Shown piece by piece: positions 35,375 through 47,770 of a stretch of DNA of 64,000 nt. The position numbers and the translations under genes are program-made. Numbering within the stretch: the first letter of the stretch is position 1; each line of letters begins with the position of its first letter. The stretch is from Escallonia rubra. Taxonomy: Eukaryota; Streptophyta; Magnoliopsida; Escalloniales; Escalloniaceae. The notes under the pieces were generated by a model. That model ran no database searches, was not told the DNA's origin, and saw only the letters and a program-made list of their open reading frames with translations. The stretch lies in assembly GCA_033065855.1 (NCBI GenBank), contig JAVXUO010000979.1, positions 32,816 through 96,815 on the forward strand. The letters are read 5' to 3'.

Positions 35375-36852
35375 TGTAATGACCCAGTTCATAGCCCCAC
35401 CACATAGCAATACCTTCCTCAAAATGACTAGCCAAGTAGGTATTTTATGAGTTTCTGGGTAGGGACTTATAAGGCCAATTATAAATCATCTCACATCCAA
35501 TGTGAGATATCACAATCTCCCCACCTTATGCCTTAGCGTCCTCGCTAAAGCTCGATCACACAAAGCCCATAATCTTCCTCTCTAACTAATGTGGGATATA
35601 CTCGGCTCACGCTTTGTTGCTCGAACCATCCTCTTGACGTGGGATATACTCGGGCTTGCCTTCGTTTTCCCCAACCATCGGTAACTCGACTGGATTGCCT
35701 AGCTCGAGCTTTTGAGGGTCGGCTTTGATACCATCTGTTAACCCTACGGTTATTTATCCTAAGATTATATTTGGTTTTGATGATAACCAACATTGATGTT
35801 TATGTTGTCTAACATGCATTGAGTTGATGAAGCAATAGGCACAATCTCATACTCATGCAAACGAACTATTAGACGAGCAACACGGAATTTCCAATGGCTA
35901 CTTTGGGACTACAGTTGACTGCAACGGCACATTACAATCGACCGTATTTACCGTTTGGCGCATTTAATGCACCACCTAACTCCAAACGGTCATATTAATT
36001 CCCAACTCTATAAATACTCATTTTGGGCATTGTTTTGATTCATCAATTGCATTCAAAGCTTTCTTATCTTTCATATACTCAAAGATCAAAGTAATTGTTC
36101 AATCTCTCGTATTTTTCATTGATTTCTCATCCATTTCAAGAGAGTATTTATTATGAGCTTACATTTGAGAGATATACACTTTCATAAGTCGTCATCATAC
36201 ACTCATCTATCTTGTTCTAGTGCTTAAACTTGTACTCATCTACTTCTTGAAAGTGAAATCTTTGTACACAAATTTTCATCTAAAGTTTCTTGTATCAAAG
36301 CTTGGGGTTGTCAAGCTTTGGAGCTTTGGGATTGTCAAAGCTTGTTCGAGCATCAAGTGATTGTAAGAGGTTAGATCTTGACCCGTAAGGAAGATCATAC
36401 TAGTGGATTCTAGGGCCTTTCAAGGGACTTTCTTGAAGGGGTGGACGTAGGCTTAAGGGTATATCAAGCCGAACCATTTAAATCTTATTGTCAAGTATCT
36501 CTAAATCCCTCTCTCTTTACTTTATCGTTTTACATTTGTGGTGAGATTGGTTAGTTTGTTTATTCAAGATATTGTGTTTGAGGTTTGTTGTTTGTAGCTT
36601 TTTCTAGTATCATTCATATCCTCTCTAACTTTGTAATATTTACTTGTTATTTTTTAAAGTAGTCTTAAAACCCTATTCATCCCTCCCTAGGGTTATCTTA
36701 TTGGTTTCACTATTTATAACGACCCAGTCCACGACCGTACCACAGGGCAATGCTTCTTTCACAATGGCTAGCCAAGTTAATTATGAATTCCTTGGTAGGG
36801 GGTCTTATAAGGCCAATTACAAATCATCCCACAGCCGATGTGAAATATCACA
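35375..36852 (-). mobile_element. TRIM-type LTR element fossil, second copy, with nested LTR
   Basis: Same family as 13226-14179. LTRs lie at 35375-35515 and 36715-36852, and the internal segment at 35516-35735 has a tRNA-Met-type primer site and a purine tract (AAGGTGGGGAGAT on the minus strand) next to the LTR. GTTAC is duplicated exactly on both sides (35370-35374, 36853-36857). A 974-bp SIRE-like solo LTR is inserted at the junction between the primer site and the 5' LTR. Without it the element is about 0.5 kb. It is non-coding, as expected for a TRIM. Confidence 0.88.
35736..36709 (+). mobile_element. SIRE/Maximus-like Ty1/copia solo LTR
   Basis: It begins TGTTAACCCTACGG and ends TTGGTTTCA. 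It carries the GGTTTTGATGATAACCAACA stretch near its start, a TATA box CTATAAATACTC at about 36008, and GGGGTGGACGTAGGC plus GCCGAACCA near its end, all of which are typical of SIRE-type LTRs. The flanking 5-mers CCATC and CTATT are an imperfect duplication. It is younger than the TRIM that contains it. No internal region remains. Confidence 0.75.
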
Positions 36853-36857
36853 GTTAC

Positions 36858-38488
36858 TTTTTCATTCTTTAACTAACAAGACTAGACAATAACATTTGCT
36901 TCCAACTTGCGCACGAAGAATTGACCCCACGGACTCGGCGAAAAAACCCCTCTCTGTAAAAACCAAAAACCCTTGTCTTCTTCATCTGTTCTCCGTCACC
37001 ACCACCGATTTCCTTCTGTGTGTGGTGGCATGGTAGCATAGGATTAGTTTTCTTTGTCCCAATTTCGTGTAGTATTTTATTTTAGTTGAGAATCTTTGTG
37101 ATTAGAGTTGGGTGATGAAGGGTGCTGTGATGATGCCAGATCTGGTCTTGTAATGCTGGATCTTCACTTGAGGTGTGGGTGGTTGCTCGACGGGCTCAGG
37201 AACATGGTATGGGCAGGTGCGCTTGACCGGTCAATCTTGAGTTGGTGGCTTGCATTGCTGCCAGTAACCGCTGCCAGTTGGCGTGGTGGTGCCATGGGTA
37301 GGAGATTGTAGGTGAGTCTGTTAGGAAGGGTTTTTTCCTACTAGGGTTGTCCTCCCCCTCCCCCCCTCCCCAGTAGATCCCCCTCCCCCTCTTCCTTTTT
37401 AGAAAAGGTTGGTTGATCGTTTTTGGCGTGGGTGGCAACCGAAGTCGCTGGTGATCAGGTTTCTCTTGGGTCCAATTGTGGGTGGCTGCAGAAGTTGTCA
37501 GTGATTGGTTTGTGCGGCGGTGGAGTTTTGGTGTGGAGTTTTTCGGTTGGTTGACGGGGGTTGGTTTTTTGGTTGGTGCGGCGGTTGGTTTCTTACGACT
37601 GCTAAGGGTTTTCGACGGTGGTTGACGGGGGTTGGGCTTTTCTGGTTGATGGTGACGTGGAACAACATGCAGTATGGCCTCGGGCCTCGTGTTTCGCGTC
37701 GACAGGTGTCCTTTGTTGTTGCAGTTGGTCTGACGTTAGGGGCAGCTGTCTGGTCATTAGATTAGAAGATTATATTGAGTTTGTTGGGTTTTATCTGTTT
37801 ACTTCCGTTCTTTACCCAAAAAAAGAAAGATAAAGATCAAAAAGGAAAAGAAAATAGTAGTTCTTTTCATTTTTCTTTATTTTTAGTTTACTTTGCTGTC
37901 CATTTATCTTACTTTATTTGGTGTTACCTATCGGATGAAATTGTCATTCGCTTTTAACTTTGTATTGTCTGTAATCTTTGAGAGGTTAAAGGATGTTAAC
38001 TTTGTATTTGTCTGTAATCTTTGAGGTTATGAATGCTAGTCTCTTTTATTTTGAGATGATATATATTTCTAATCACTCCCAAAAAACTTGCGCACGAATT
38101 AGCTTGTAAAACGAGCGCCGATCGTACCATCCTTCGTCTCAAGGTCAATAAATTTTTTAGTTGAAAGAACCTTATGGACAACAACTTTGTGAGAGCATGC
38201 ACTTTTCTATTTGCAAAGGACATATACCGTGGCCTTCACTAGACCAATACTAAGTTCTACACTTTGACGAATTGCGGTCCAATGGACAAGGCCGGCCCCC
38301 GTATGTCTGATTCGGCTGAAATGTTCGCCCTGCCCATGCTTTCCTTGGTGAGCTGTTGGCCTACCACAAGCGCTATAACCCGAACTTTTTTTTTTGGAGC
38401 CATCAGCCCGTCCGTTACATCACGTCCTTCTTGCCTTCTATTATACTTTTTTTTTTTTATTTTTGCCGCTTGTCGAATATGAAAAATT
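36858..38488. other. Intergenic, GT-rich block and a short duplication
   Basis: A GGTTGGT/GGTGG-rich stretch at 37030-37760 has no supportable protein. At about 37950-38035 a 40-bp segment containing AACTTTGTATT and GTCTGTAATCTTTGAG is repeated in tandem; together with poly-A near 37815 this resembles a LINE 3' tail, but the family is not identifiable. Confidence 0.4.
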
Positions 38489-38730
38489 CAGGGACGGATC
38501 CAGAAATTTTAATTGCAGGGGACTAAAAAGTAATAAAAAAAAGTTGGACGGTTTCGTTCAAGTTCACATAAATCGTGTAAGTTTATCATTATTTAACTTG
38601 ATAATGTTAGTCAATAACAAATTATTAATCCTTGACAAAAGAAACTTAACTCTTACATGTATATACGTACTATTAATATGATAATTAACTAGTGTTCTCA
38701 TTAAATAAATGTTTGTCTATATTTTAGGCC
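38489..38730 (+). mobile_element. hAT-like element, left part only
   Basis: It begins CAGGGACGGATCCAG and is recognisably related to 27320-27869 for about 240 bp (shared AACAAATTA.TAATC, GAAACTTAAC, TAATTAACTA-type segments). The right end was not found, so the copy seems truncated or too diverged. Confidence 0.5.
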
Positions 38731-39101
38731 ATCAAACTTAAAAACTTTTAACAAAATATTTTTGTCATTTTATAAAGATAAAAAGCTAGATTCTTGATTA
38801 TATTAGCCGGTGACTTATGACAAAAACTCTATCCTGACTTATGAGAAAAGTAGAAGTTACGACAAACAAGACTTCTGAATTTTGTAGAAATACCCTAGTC
38901 CCCAAAAAAAAAAAGGAAACGGATACCACAAAAAGAAAACAAGTAAAACACTTGCTAACAGGAGTGAAGCTTATGCAAAGTCAGAAAAAACAAGGGAAGA
39001 CATAAACAGTACAAGCCAGCAAGCCTTAAGTACAATCAACAAACAGCAGGCTAACCCAATTCCCTCCCATAAAAAAACCACCAAAGCACATGCACTTCAT
39101 C
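38731..39101 (-). other. 3' flank of the LEA gene
   Basis: AT-rich DNA with a poly-A run at about 38903. It should contain the LEA 3' UTR; no polyadenylation signal is called. Confidence 0.45.
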
Positions 39102-40813
39102 TCAAATCTTGCCATGGGGATCCCGGTGCTCCAACCTTATAACCCCCACCACCGCCCCCTCGTCATCCACCCGCCCAACATCATTGAAGTTCTGGCCGGC
39201 ATCCTGATCTGCCTTCCTCAGAGTGTCCGCAATGGCTCCGGCCGGCGTCTCCTCCACGTCCAGCTCCTCCACCATCACCTCCCCCGCGGGGTCCTCTCGC
39301 GCTCGCCGCGTCTCGTTCACCACATCCGTCGGCATGCCCAGCTTCTCCTTGATGGCGTCCTTCACGCTCCCGATTGAGCCAAAGATGTTACTCTTCCCAG
39401 CTTCACCCCTATCCAGTAGAAGGAAATAAGACTACAAGATCCAAATAAAAGGAAAATCTAAGACATGTCCATGAGCAAAATGTGTAGCACCAACCTATCA
39501 GCTGCTGTTTCCCTGTCTGCCTCGGCCCTCGTCCTGTCTTTATCTTCATTACCTTCTTCCCTCAGCTTGATTTCCTCCATTTTCCTTCTTGCTGCCTCCT
39601 CAGTTTCATTATACTTCTCCTAATGTATAAGCAATAAGTTGCTAAATTAGTAACAACAATGGTTGAATAAACAACACAACCAAAAATTAAGGCAATAAAG
39701 CAAAAAATGCGTCACCTTCGCTGCTTCAGTTGTCTCAGCTGCCTTGTCCTTCGTCTCTTCCTTCTTGCCCGTCAAGAATTCCATGGCTTTCCTCGCCGCG
39801 TCAGCTGCCGTATCCTTCAAATCTGATATCTTTCCAACGGTGGTATCCTTGCTTTCCTTTGTTTTCTCAGCCGTGTAATCCTTATACTCTGCCGCTTTTT
39901 CCTTCGCCTGCTCGGCAGTCTCCTTCGCCTTGTCCTTGGTCTGCTCGGTAGTCGCCTCTGCCTTGTCCTTGGTCTGCTCGGCAGTCTCTTTTGCCTTGTC
40001 CTTGTATTCACCAGCTTTGTTCAGAGAAGTGTCCTTGGTCTCCTTCGCCTTCTCGGCCGCATAATCCTTGTACTCACCCGCTTTGTTCAGAGAAGTGTCC
40101 TTGGTCTCCTTCGCCTTCTCGGCCGCATAATCCTTGTACTCACCCGCTTTGTTCAGAGCAGTGTCTTTCGTCTCCCTCGCCTTCTCTGCCGCCTCTTTTG
40201 CCTTCTCTGCTGTGTAATCTTTGTATTCCCCAACTTTATTCAGCGTAGTGTCCTTTGTCTCATTGGCCTTCTCTGCCGCGTAATCCTTGTACTCACCCAC
40301 CTTCCCCAACGTCGAATCCTTGGTCTCCTTAGCCTTCTCCGCAGCAGAATCTTTGGTCTCCTTCGCCTTCTGCGCTGCTGTATCCTTGTACTCTCTGGCC
40401 CTCTCTGTAGCAGAATCCTTGGTCTCCTTTGCCTTTTCCGCCGTGTAATCCTTGTACTCCTCGGCTCTCTCTGCGGCAGAACCCCTGCTCTCCCTCTCCC
40501 CCTCTGCTGCCTCATCCCTGCTCTCTCTCTCCCTCTCCACCGGTTCATCCCTGCTCCCCCAAGTCCTCTCCGTGGACTCATTGCTCCTGCCGGTTACAGC
40601 TTCTTTAACGGTCTTCAGTATGCTCCCAATAACACCTGGCCTATCTTCTTCCTCATCTCCTCGGTGGTACTCTCGTGGCTCATCGTACTTTGTCCTGTTA
40701 GCCTCTTCTTCCTCCCGAGCTCTTCTGTCTCTGTTCACATCGTGGAGCTCCGAGGCCGCCACCTTGGCAGCTGCCTCAGCTCTGTCTTCCTTCTCAGCTC
40801 GCGTCGACGCCAT
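39102..40813 (-). CDS. Late embryogenesis abundant protein (LEA group 3/LEA_4 type), 3 exons, 509 aa
   Basis: This is a desiccation-protective, highly hydrophilic protein expected to be disordered in solution and to fold into amphipathic helices on drying. Exons (minus): 40813-39716, 39619-39495, 39408-39102, phases consistent, 510 codons with stop. The start ATG opens MASTRAEKEDRAEAAAK. Residues about 120-350 are a long series of 11-residue units of the type TAEKAKETKDS and KAGEYKDYAAE, which is the group 3 LEA hallmark. The C-terminal exon (SVKDAIKEKLGMPTDVVNE... RLEHRDPHGKI) is family-typical. Length resembles large seed LEA proteins such as ECP63-like members. There is no signal peptide or membrane segment. 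Upstream ABRE-type motifs fit ABA and seed-maturation control. Part of the repeat array has very recently duplicated at DNA level. Confidence 0.93.
40020..40152 (-). repeat. 66-bp in-frame tandem repeat within the LEA coding region
   Basis: A 66-base unit coding for 22 residues (two 11-mers, containing LNKAGEYKDYAAEKAKETKD) is present twice with practically no nucleotide difference, followed by more diverged copies. It keeps the reading frame and shows how the array grows. Confidence 0.9.
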
Positions 40814-40940
40814 TTCTCTTCTTCTCACACTCAAAATCACTCCCTACACTCAAAACAATTTTCCTCCTCTTTGCTTTATGAACTGATAATCAAATGTAAA
40901 GTTTGCAAGACAGTGTTGGGTTAGATTTCAATCCGTGGAG

Positions 40941-40951
40941 TATATATATAT
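40941..40951 (-). promoter_or_regulatory. Probable TATA box of the LEA gene
   Basis: A TATATATATAT stretch lies about 130 bases upstream of the LEA ATG, the usual distance for a plant gene with a short 5' UTR. Confidence 0.6.
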
Positions 40952-41030
40952 CTGTAGAAACAATACTTAGCTGTGAGCTGTGTGAGATATGTGAGGATTG
41001 ACAAGTGGGGGATGGGTTAGCTGGGTGCTT

Positions 41031-41087
41031 GACACGTGGTAGCCTGAGGCGGTAACTGGACACGTTTGAATTCGGAGTGTGACACGT
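41031..41087 (-). promoter_or_regulatory. Cluster of three ABRE-type ACGTGTC motifs
   Basis: ACGTGTC on the minus strand (GACACGT on plus) occurs at 41031-41037, 41059-41065 and 41081-41087, roughly 220-270 bases above the LEA start. The first is part of CCACGTGTC, a G-box/ABRE. Multiple ABREs are the known requirement for ABA response through ABF/ABI5-type bZIP factors. The function here is inferred from motif and neighbour. Confidence 0.7.
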
Positions 41088-41099
41088 TGTCATTCATGC

Positions 41100-42539
41100 A
41101 AGATAATGTAACGCATGAAAGACTTGTCTGGATTGATTAGGGACGAACGGGATCGAGGGGGTGATTGTCGGCAATTGATGGAACTTTTGTAAGATTTCCA
41201 AGTGTCCACCTACGTGGCAATCAGCTGGTAGTCAGCACGGGTCAAATGTTTAAGGTTAGGCCCTATCAAATGTTTTCTTTTACTTTGGTAACCTCTGCTC
41301 TGGTCCTATCAACCTTTCATTGACCAACCATCTTTTGGGCCAAAGGTTGTGCCAGTGACATCAATGAGGATTTGGATGAAGAGACCCATTGGTGGGCAAG
41401 TGATACAAGAGTTCAATTTGGTCGGCTTATATGCTAAGCGTTAGCATGTCATTGCTAAGTTTATGAGAAAACTTTCCGTATGATTTATGAATATGACGTG
41501 ATGAAATGAAGATGTAAAATTTGACAAGATAGATCCGAATAATTGAGGTTGAGGTTTTGCAAGTCATCTACTTTGAGTTTATTCCAACTCATTAATGAGT
41601 ACATTCTAGGTCATTGATTTCTTTTCTCATCTCGAATGTTACAAATATATCTAATTTAGTCTCTTCGTAGTTTATTTGTGGCACGCGGGAAGGGATTCGT
41701 GCCATTTAACTGTGGATGCTTAGCGGGAATCCTCGTATCGTTATAAACGGTTGACGCCAATCCTGAATTTTGTTGGTTTCTGAGGGTTAGGATTAAATAA
41801 AAAAAACCTCACACAGGGTCATAACTATTATTTTATGTTTCAAGGTTCGTCGTATGTAAGTCTAGTTTTTTCTTTTTCTTTTTGGAAAATCAAGCATTTG
41901 AATTAATCCTCAAGTTACATTTCAAGCCGCCTTGATCTTTAAGAATTTGCTTAACATTCACAACTTCTTTTGAGCTAAGTGCTTGATACTATTTGGTTAT
42001 ATCATCATTATTATCATCACGCTGTTTTTTATTTTTTTTTAACTTATTTCAAATGCTTGTCGTATAAGACTATTTCTATCTTATTATGTTTGGAAAATCG
42101 AGCATTAGAATTAATCCTCAAAGGTAAAATTCCGCATTATTTATTTATTTTTTTTGTCTTTTCTTCAGAACTTGCTTATGTTACATAGCAATTTGTTTTT
42201 TAAAAAAAATCATAGAAAATATGTGTTAACATGCATCGGAGCACACATTGCCAAATAAAGAAAAAAATCATTTTTATGGTCAATAGAGTTGGATATGAGA
42301 ATAAGCTCTGATTCCTAGCCCACTTCTGAGCATACTTCTTCATTGTTATTACCATCTCACGCTGCACAGTAAGCTATCTTCGAATCAACGACGGAAACAT
42401 AAAGTTACAAGAGAGGGTTGGTAGAACAAAGATTTCAGCATGAGCTTGATTTTAATGGAGACTAATACTATTGCTTGACCATTAGCCTATGTCTTTTGGG
42501 CAAAAGAGCTCGCATGACTCAGATTTAAGCACGTACACC
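41100..42539. other. Intergenic upstream of the LEA gene
   Basis: One more ACGT-core motif (TACGTGGC) lies near 41211. Otherwise AT-rich sequence with poly-T tracts and no gene or named repeat. Confidence 0.45.
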
Positions 42540-44240
42540 TCATCCTGTTTGATACATTACTGGTTTAAAAAGATTGGTCCCTTTGAGATGACTATTGGCT
42601 TCATTCCTCTTGAAAGTATCTGATTTCCTTGGTTTCCGGGTCCATGTTCCATACATCTTGCAATGCCTTTCACCAGCAGATCTCTGCCATGAAGATTTGC
42701 TTTCAAGCATAGAAGCAACCCCGATAAGGCTGAACTTGGAGAACATTTTGTTTCTTGCAGTATATTGGCCATAAGTGTGTGGCTTGAAGGCATGAGGGGG
42801 TTGTGATTACCCTCGAAGTATCCTTTGCTAAAGGGGTTTGATTAAAAACTTGAGTATTTCAAACTCCTAGTCCACCCCTTAGCCTCTCTTTGTTTTGCCT
42901 AGTAGTTTTCTCCACAAAATGCGATTCTCCAGCTGATTGTGCATGTCCCCACCAAAAAATCTCTAGTTATTCTATCAAGATCATCTGGCATTGACAGAGG
43001 TAGCTTATCTGCTGATATGGTGTGAACTGGTATAGAACCAAGGAGACACTTAAACTTTTGGGATATATATCTTACAATCGATTTGCCTTCGACAGAGTCA
43101 AAATCTTCCCTTCTGTTCATTCTCTAAAGAAAGTGGGGTGCCAAGATACTTGCCATGAAGTTTTTGGAAGGGATTGTGGAAGAAGTCGGCCCCACTAGTT
43201 TTTACTGAATTGGATGAGTAGAGGGCTAAACAAGTTAGGAGGACTTGTCCAGAAATAAACTAAGCAATCATCTACAAGGAACAAACGATAGACTAGTGGC
43301 TTCTTCGAGAAATATAGACACCTTTTAAAAGTTGGCTCCTTTTTCGTTGAGAAAGACAAGTAGAGAGAACTTCAGCACAAAGAATGAGCAGGTAATGTGA
43401 AAGGGGATGTCCTTGTTGCAGTCCACACGAAGGTTCAAACTTTCAGAAGAGATAAGTTGATTAACATAAATTCGAAATACAGTAAGCATACTGTGAAATA
43501 TATCACAAACAAGTAATCAAGAGGTTAACGAAGTGCCAGGAAAAATTCATCTTAGAAAAAATGGCTTAAACTAATTTCCAATTGAACGCTATCATATGCT
43601 TCACTAAAATCAACTTTCAAAACTACAAGAGATGAAAACTTTGATTTGAACTTTTCTAACCTTGTCGACCAATTTATTATTTAGAAGAATATTGTCAAAT
43701 ATTAAGAAATATGTTTCCCTTGTTGATATAGCCAGTATAAGGAAAGGTGAGAACACCAGCTGTGATGTTTTCTCTAACTTTTTCGCATTTATGTGTACAG
43801 AACTTTGTAGCCATGCCAGCAGATCGTGGCTTTGTTAAAACCTCTGATGAAGTAAAAGGCTGCTTTTGAGTGTGCAATTTGTGTATCAGCAAGTCTAGCT
43901 GACAGAAGGTCGGTCATGGGCTGGTCTCTCCAGTTGTCATCTGGGACGAGTCTTGGCAGAGAAAATAGCAAAATGAGTTCAGGCAAGTTCCTTAATCAGA
44001 TGTACCCCTTTGACCCAGACACCTTGTTTATCTAGGTCTCAAAAATTTTCTTCTGGGCTCTAAGAATTTTAGTGCCAGAGCAAAAGAATTTTGTAGTTTT
44101 GTCTCCCAATGCCAGTCAATTTTCTTAAGACTTTTGTGCCCATTTGAGCTCTTCGAGATAAAGGATACTTTCGGCTTAGCTCCCAAGATTGCGTCTTTCG
44201 AATATTCAAAAGGACCTGCTAACCTACTTTGTTTTAGGAA
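42540..44240 (-). mobile_element. Second L1-type LINE remnant
   Basis: Minus-strand pieces in order resemble the RT of plant L1 elements: VDFSEAYDSVQ near 43610 (matching the FxKAYDSV box), RLFLVDDCLVYF near 43260 (the YxDD region, here VDD), and DDLDRITRDFLVGT near 42940 (the conserved segment after the RT core). Frames change often and the ends are not visible. No relation to the 19.5-22.6 kb LINE beyond family was established. Confidence 0.65.
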
Positions 44241-44803
44241 TAATCAGTGGCATTTCGGATCCTGTTTGAGCAAAACTTGAAGCTCATTGGCTTAGTAAAT
44301 TAAGCTCAACAAGTGATTTGAACTCGGACTCGTTCGAGTTTGCTCAAGTCTAAACATTTATAATCTCTCCATATTTTCTAAAGATCAATAAGAACTATGA
44401 ATCAAGGCTCAAAAAACTTTATAAGGACTCGATTTTCCTCATTTATGACCTTAGAAAGTAAGAAGCTTAATTGTCACATATTTCATAATGCATGAGATCA
44501 AAGAGAAGACCTTCAATTTTACCACTTGGAAAATTGAGCAAGACAAAAATGAAGCAAAAGAATGAACCGATGTATCGTTCCTTTGTCATGTTCGAAAAGG
44601 TAAATCCAAAAAAAAAGTGCTTGTTGATAGGAGGTGCAAGTGCAACTTGGACCAGTTGGATATGTTCGAAAGTCATTCCCTGTCCTGCCAATCCTCTTGG
44701 AGTGTGCTCAAGCCGAGCCCAACCGTCCCTATTCAGAGACTGGAATATTTCAGCCAATGCTTGCGAAGCATCGAATGGTACTTCTACTACCATTTACAGT
44801 TAA
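44241..44803. other. Intergenic, 3' flank of the first GT47 copy
   Basis: It contains a GAGCTC/CTCGAGT-type low-complexity stretch near 44280-44345 and otherwise unassigned AT-rich DNA. Confidence 0.4.
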
Positions 44804-47770
44804 TCAAGACTCACTGGTTCCATTGACTCTAGTGTTGAACCTTCTAAGCCAGATTGAGTAAAGTATCATGTGGAAAACATCATATGATTTTGGGGGAGAA
44901 TTCACTTCAAAGTGCCTCCTCACTTGGACACCCCTCTTCTGCATCCTTACATATTCCCTTTCAGAAATTCCCATCAAGATCTCCTTCAATTTTGGAATCT
45001 CCTCCACAGAAATTTCAACTGAGAACGACCTCCAACTTAAAACGTCGCTAAATGGTTTCACGTAATGCTCTTTAATCAAAACCGGAACGCATCCCATGTA
45101 AAGTGCCTCGACCATCCTTGGGCTTGCTACTTCAAACCCACTAGCGCAAATGCAGTACTTGCTCTTTCTGATCATCCCATAATAAGAGACCCCTTTCGGA
45201 AGGTATTGGTGAACCTGCACATCTTTGTCCTTATTCTCCCAATGCTTGAAAAGTACTGGCCTGATGGAACCATGAAGTCCTCCAGCAAAGAAAACCAAGA
45301 TTGAACGTTCAGAAGAGGGTGCACCGCCTATCATTCCATCTGTTTTATCAAATGGGAGATAGATTTCTGGGATGGACACATCTTTGGACGGATTGAAGCC
45401 TTCTGAAGTGTTTGCATTACATAGTACTTGAATAGAATTTTTGTGTAGGTCAGGAATTGTAAAGGAAATTTCAGGACCCTACAACAAAATAGTAAAATGG
45501 CTTGGTTACAAGTTTATAGTTGACTATTCCGACAATATTCCTTCTCGAAATCCTAAGAAGTTCCCATATTGAAACTCGGGAACGTAAATGAACTTCAGAC
45601 TTATTGCCGATACTAAGTAGCAGCCAAAAAAATTGTTTTCGTATATGTTTTCTCGATTTGAGATTGCATCTTAACAGTTGGGAGGCACCTCTTTAGCAAA
45701 AGTTCAGCAATGGTTTCTCACCTTGTCATGGCAGGCTAGCATGAAGTGATCACCTCCACGGCTTCGATTCCAGTAGGGGTATTTTGCAGCAACAAGACTG
45801 ACATAGTCTAGGGCTATTCTTTTCATGGGACCCCAAACATAGGAATCAGTCTCATTCACAACTTCGTTAATCATTGTCACACTGAAGGGAAGAAAATAAA
45901 CATGAGCTATGTTTGGATCTTTAGTCCGAAAATGGCTAACCTCTATGTTCTGTATAAAATGTCCCTCTATCGCATATATGTCCATCATGGGGCCATAATG
46001 GAAAATTGGGGGTTCTCCTTCTTCATAGACGAATACTTTGAAGACTTCTTCCATTTCCATGTAGCTCCTAATTTCATGGTCCAAAGTTAGACAACGAATG
46101 GGAGAGGGGAAAGGGAAACATTGAAATTACAACTTAATTGTGTTGTGGTGGCTTACATTAGATTGAACTTTTACCTTTAATAGAAGAAAATCTTTAGTGT
46201 AACGGTGATAGATATGACGTAGTATAACGGACCACTAGATATGACGAGATAGAGGGATTTCCCAAGAATAAGGGGTAAATTTTTTGCTATTCTTACGTCA
46301 TTGTTATCACCGTTGCATTGGAGTTCTTTTTGTTCTAAAGGATTATTTGGATTCATCGATATAAGGTGGTAATTCGTTTTTACCCGCATTTGACTAGTCA
46401 TCTAAGTACATTTGACTGAGTAATTGATAACACTTCAAAAGTATCTAAAAGGTCACAATTCACTGAGAGTTCATTCAACTTCTCATCTTTCTTTTATAGC
46501 TTAATTATATATTATGCAATTGTGAGATCTTAAGAGATCTAGTGTTGTAAAGTTGTTTAACTTATCAAAGTACAACAATCTAACCTCTTTCTTAAATCTT
46601 TATTGCAGAAATATTATTGCCAAAAGACCATCTTTCTGTAACATATCTGCAGTATTCGAAACTTGGAAATTCATGATATTTCCTAGTTCAAGTAGACGTC
46701 TTTGGTTTATGATCATGATCAAATAATAATTTTCATATTTCGAAAGCATACATTAGAAGCAACCATGAAAAGAACTGTGTCATTTGTGTCCCTGAATTGT
46801 TATTACCTGTGGAAGGCACCAGCGTTCCAATACGTTGGACCTCTGGGGATGTACTTGGCGTTCTTGCTCTTTCTCTTCTCACACTAGCAGAGTCATAGAA
46901 ACAAGATGAGTCTCATTCATGGTAATATTCAATGTTTCTACTTTCTCAACCCTGTTAAAGTGGTAACTGAGTAACCGGACAGTAGTGAAGTTAATGGCAT
47001 ATGGTGGTGGAGAGGCAAATGTTGCTTTAATTGTCCATTAATGAGTCAATTGAAACGACCAAGTCTATCAATCTAAGTCTTCTTATCCCACAAAGAGAGA
47101 TATATCTTTGTAACAAGAGATGTTTTTGAATTAAAGCTAAGCACCGAGATCCTGCGAGGTTGCTGGTGACCAGATGTTACTCTTGGCGATGTAAATTTTG
47201 GTCAGAAAAAAGACTTCCTAATCAAGACGTGATCCTTCTCCTGGTGTTAAATTAAGCTTTTAGCCTTTGCGACGAATTTAGGCGCAATCAAGAGTGGAGA
47301 AAACTTTATTATGATCGTGAAAGTTTCTATTTTTCCAGCAACTAGATTTCGAAAGGTTATGTTTATAACTCTAACATGCACACTGAATTTCACCAAGGCA
47401 ACTTTTTCGGAATAGGGGCCATGTATCAAGGATTCAAGGTGCATAGGGTAACATGTAAACTCATTATCTATTGACGCGAATGGAAATTAGCTCAACTTAT
47501 CAAACTAAGAGAGCATTTACCTGAAGTGGAAACAACAAAAAAGTGTACTCATTCATCCATTTAACATTTGCGTGGCGTGTGCGTGTGCTTGCGTGTGTAA
47601 AAAATTGGCCTTACTGGCAGTTCAGACGTGCACATCCATAGGGGGGTCTTTGAACCTAGCCAAGATATGATCCCACACACCACAAACAAAGGTAAAATGA
47701 TGCACAGGAGCTTCGAGGACCCGAGATGTGATGACCTCCAGGTTAGCAGCCATTTTCTGAAGTACCTCAT
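44804..47770 (-). pseudogene. GT47 exostosin-like glycosyltransferase, first copy, 5' half damaged
   Basis: This is a tandem paralogue of the gene at 56959-60044. Recognisable exons: 47770-47615 (MRYFRKWLLTWRSS then a membrane anchor), about 46952-46808, 46067-45722 and 45478-44804. The last two have exactly the lengths of their paralogues (346 and 675 nt) and are fully open, with FFAGGLHGSIRPVLFKHW and KSKYCICASGFEVASPRMVE. Exon 2 is about 103 nt shorter than in the paralogue (145 against 248): the LDRLEAGLGRARAAI segment is missing and the frame is lost. The conserved DWGPE motif is DKGPE here. Exon 1 is also much shorter than in the intact copy. The simplest reading is a recent pseudogene. 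An alternative is a transcript starting downstream that makes a soluble catalytic fragment. Confidence 0.7.

Noticed and set aside
37108-37765. GT-rich ORFs coding for Trp/Gly-rich peptides
   Set aside because: Low-complexity composition, opposing ORFs on the other strand, and no family match. Treated as repeat-derived DNA.
44492-45304. Plus-strand ORFs antisense to the GT47 exons
   Set aside because: They are shadows of the conserved minus-strand coding sequence.
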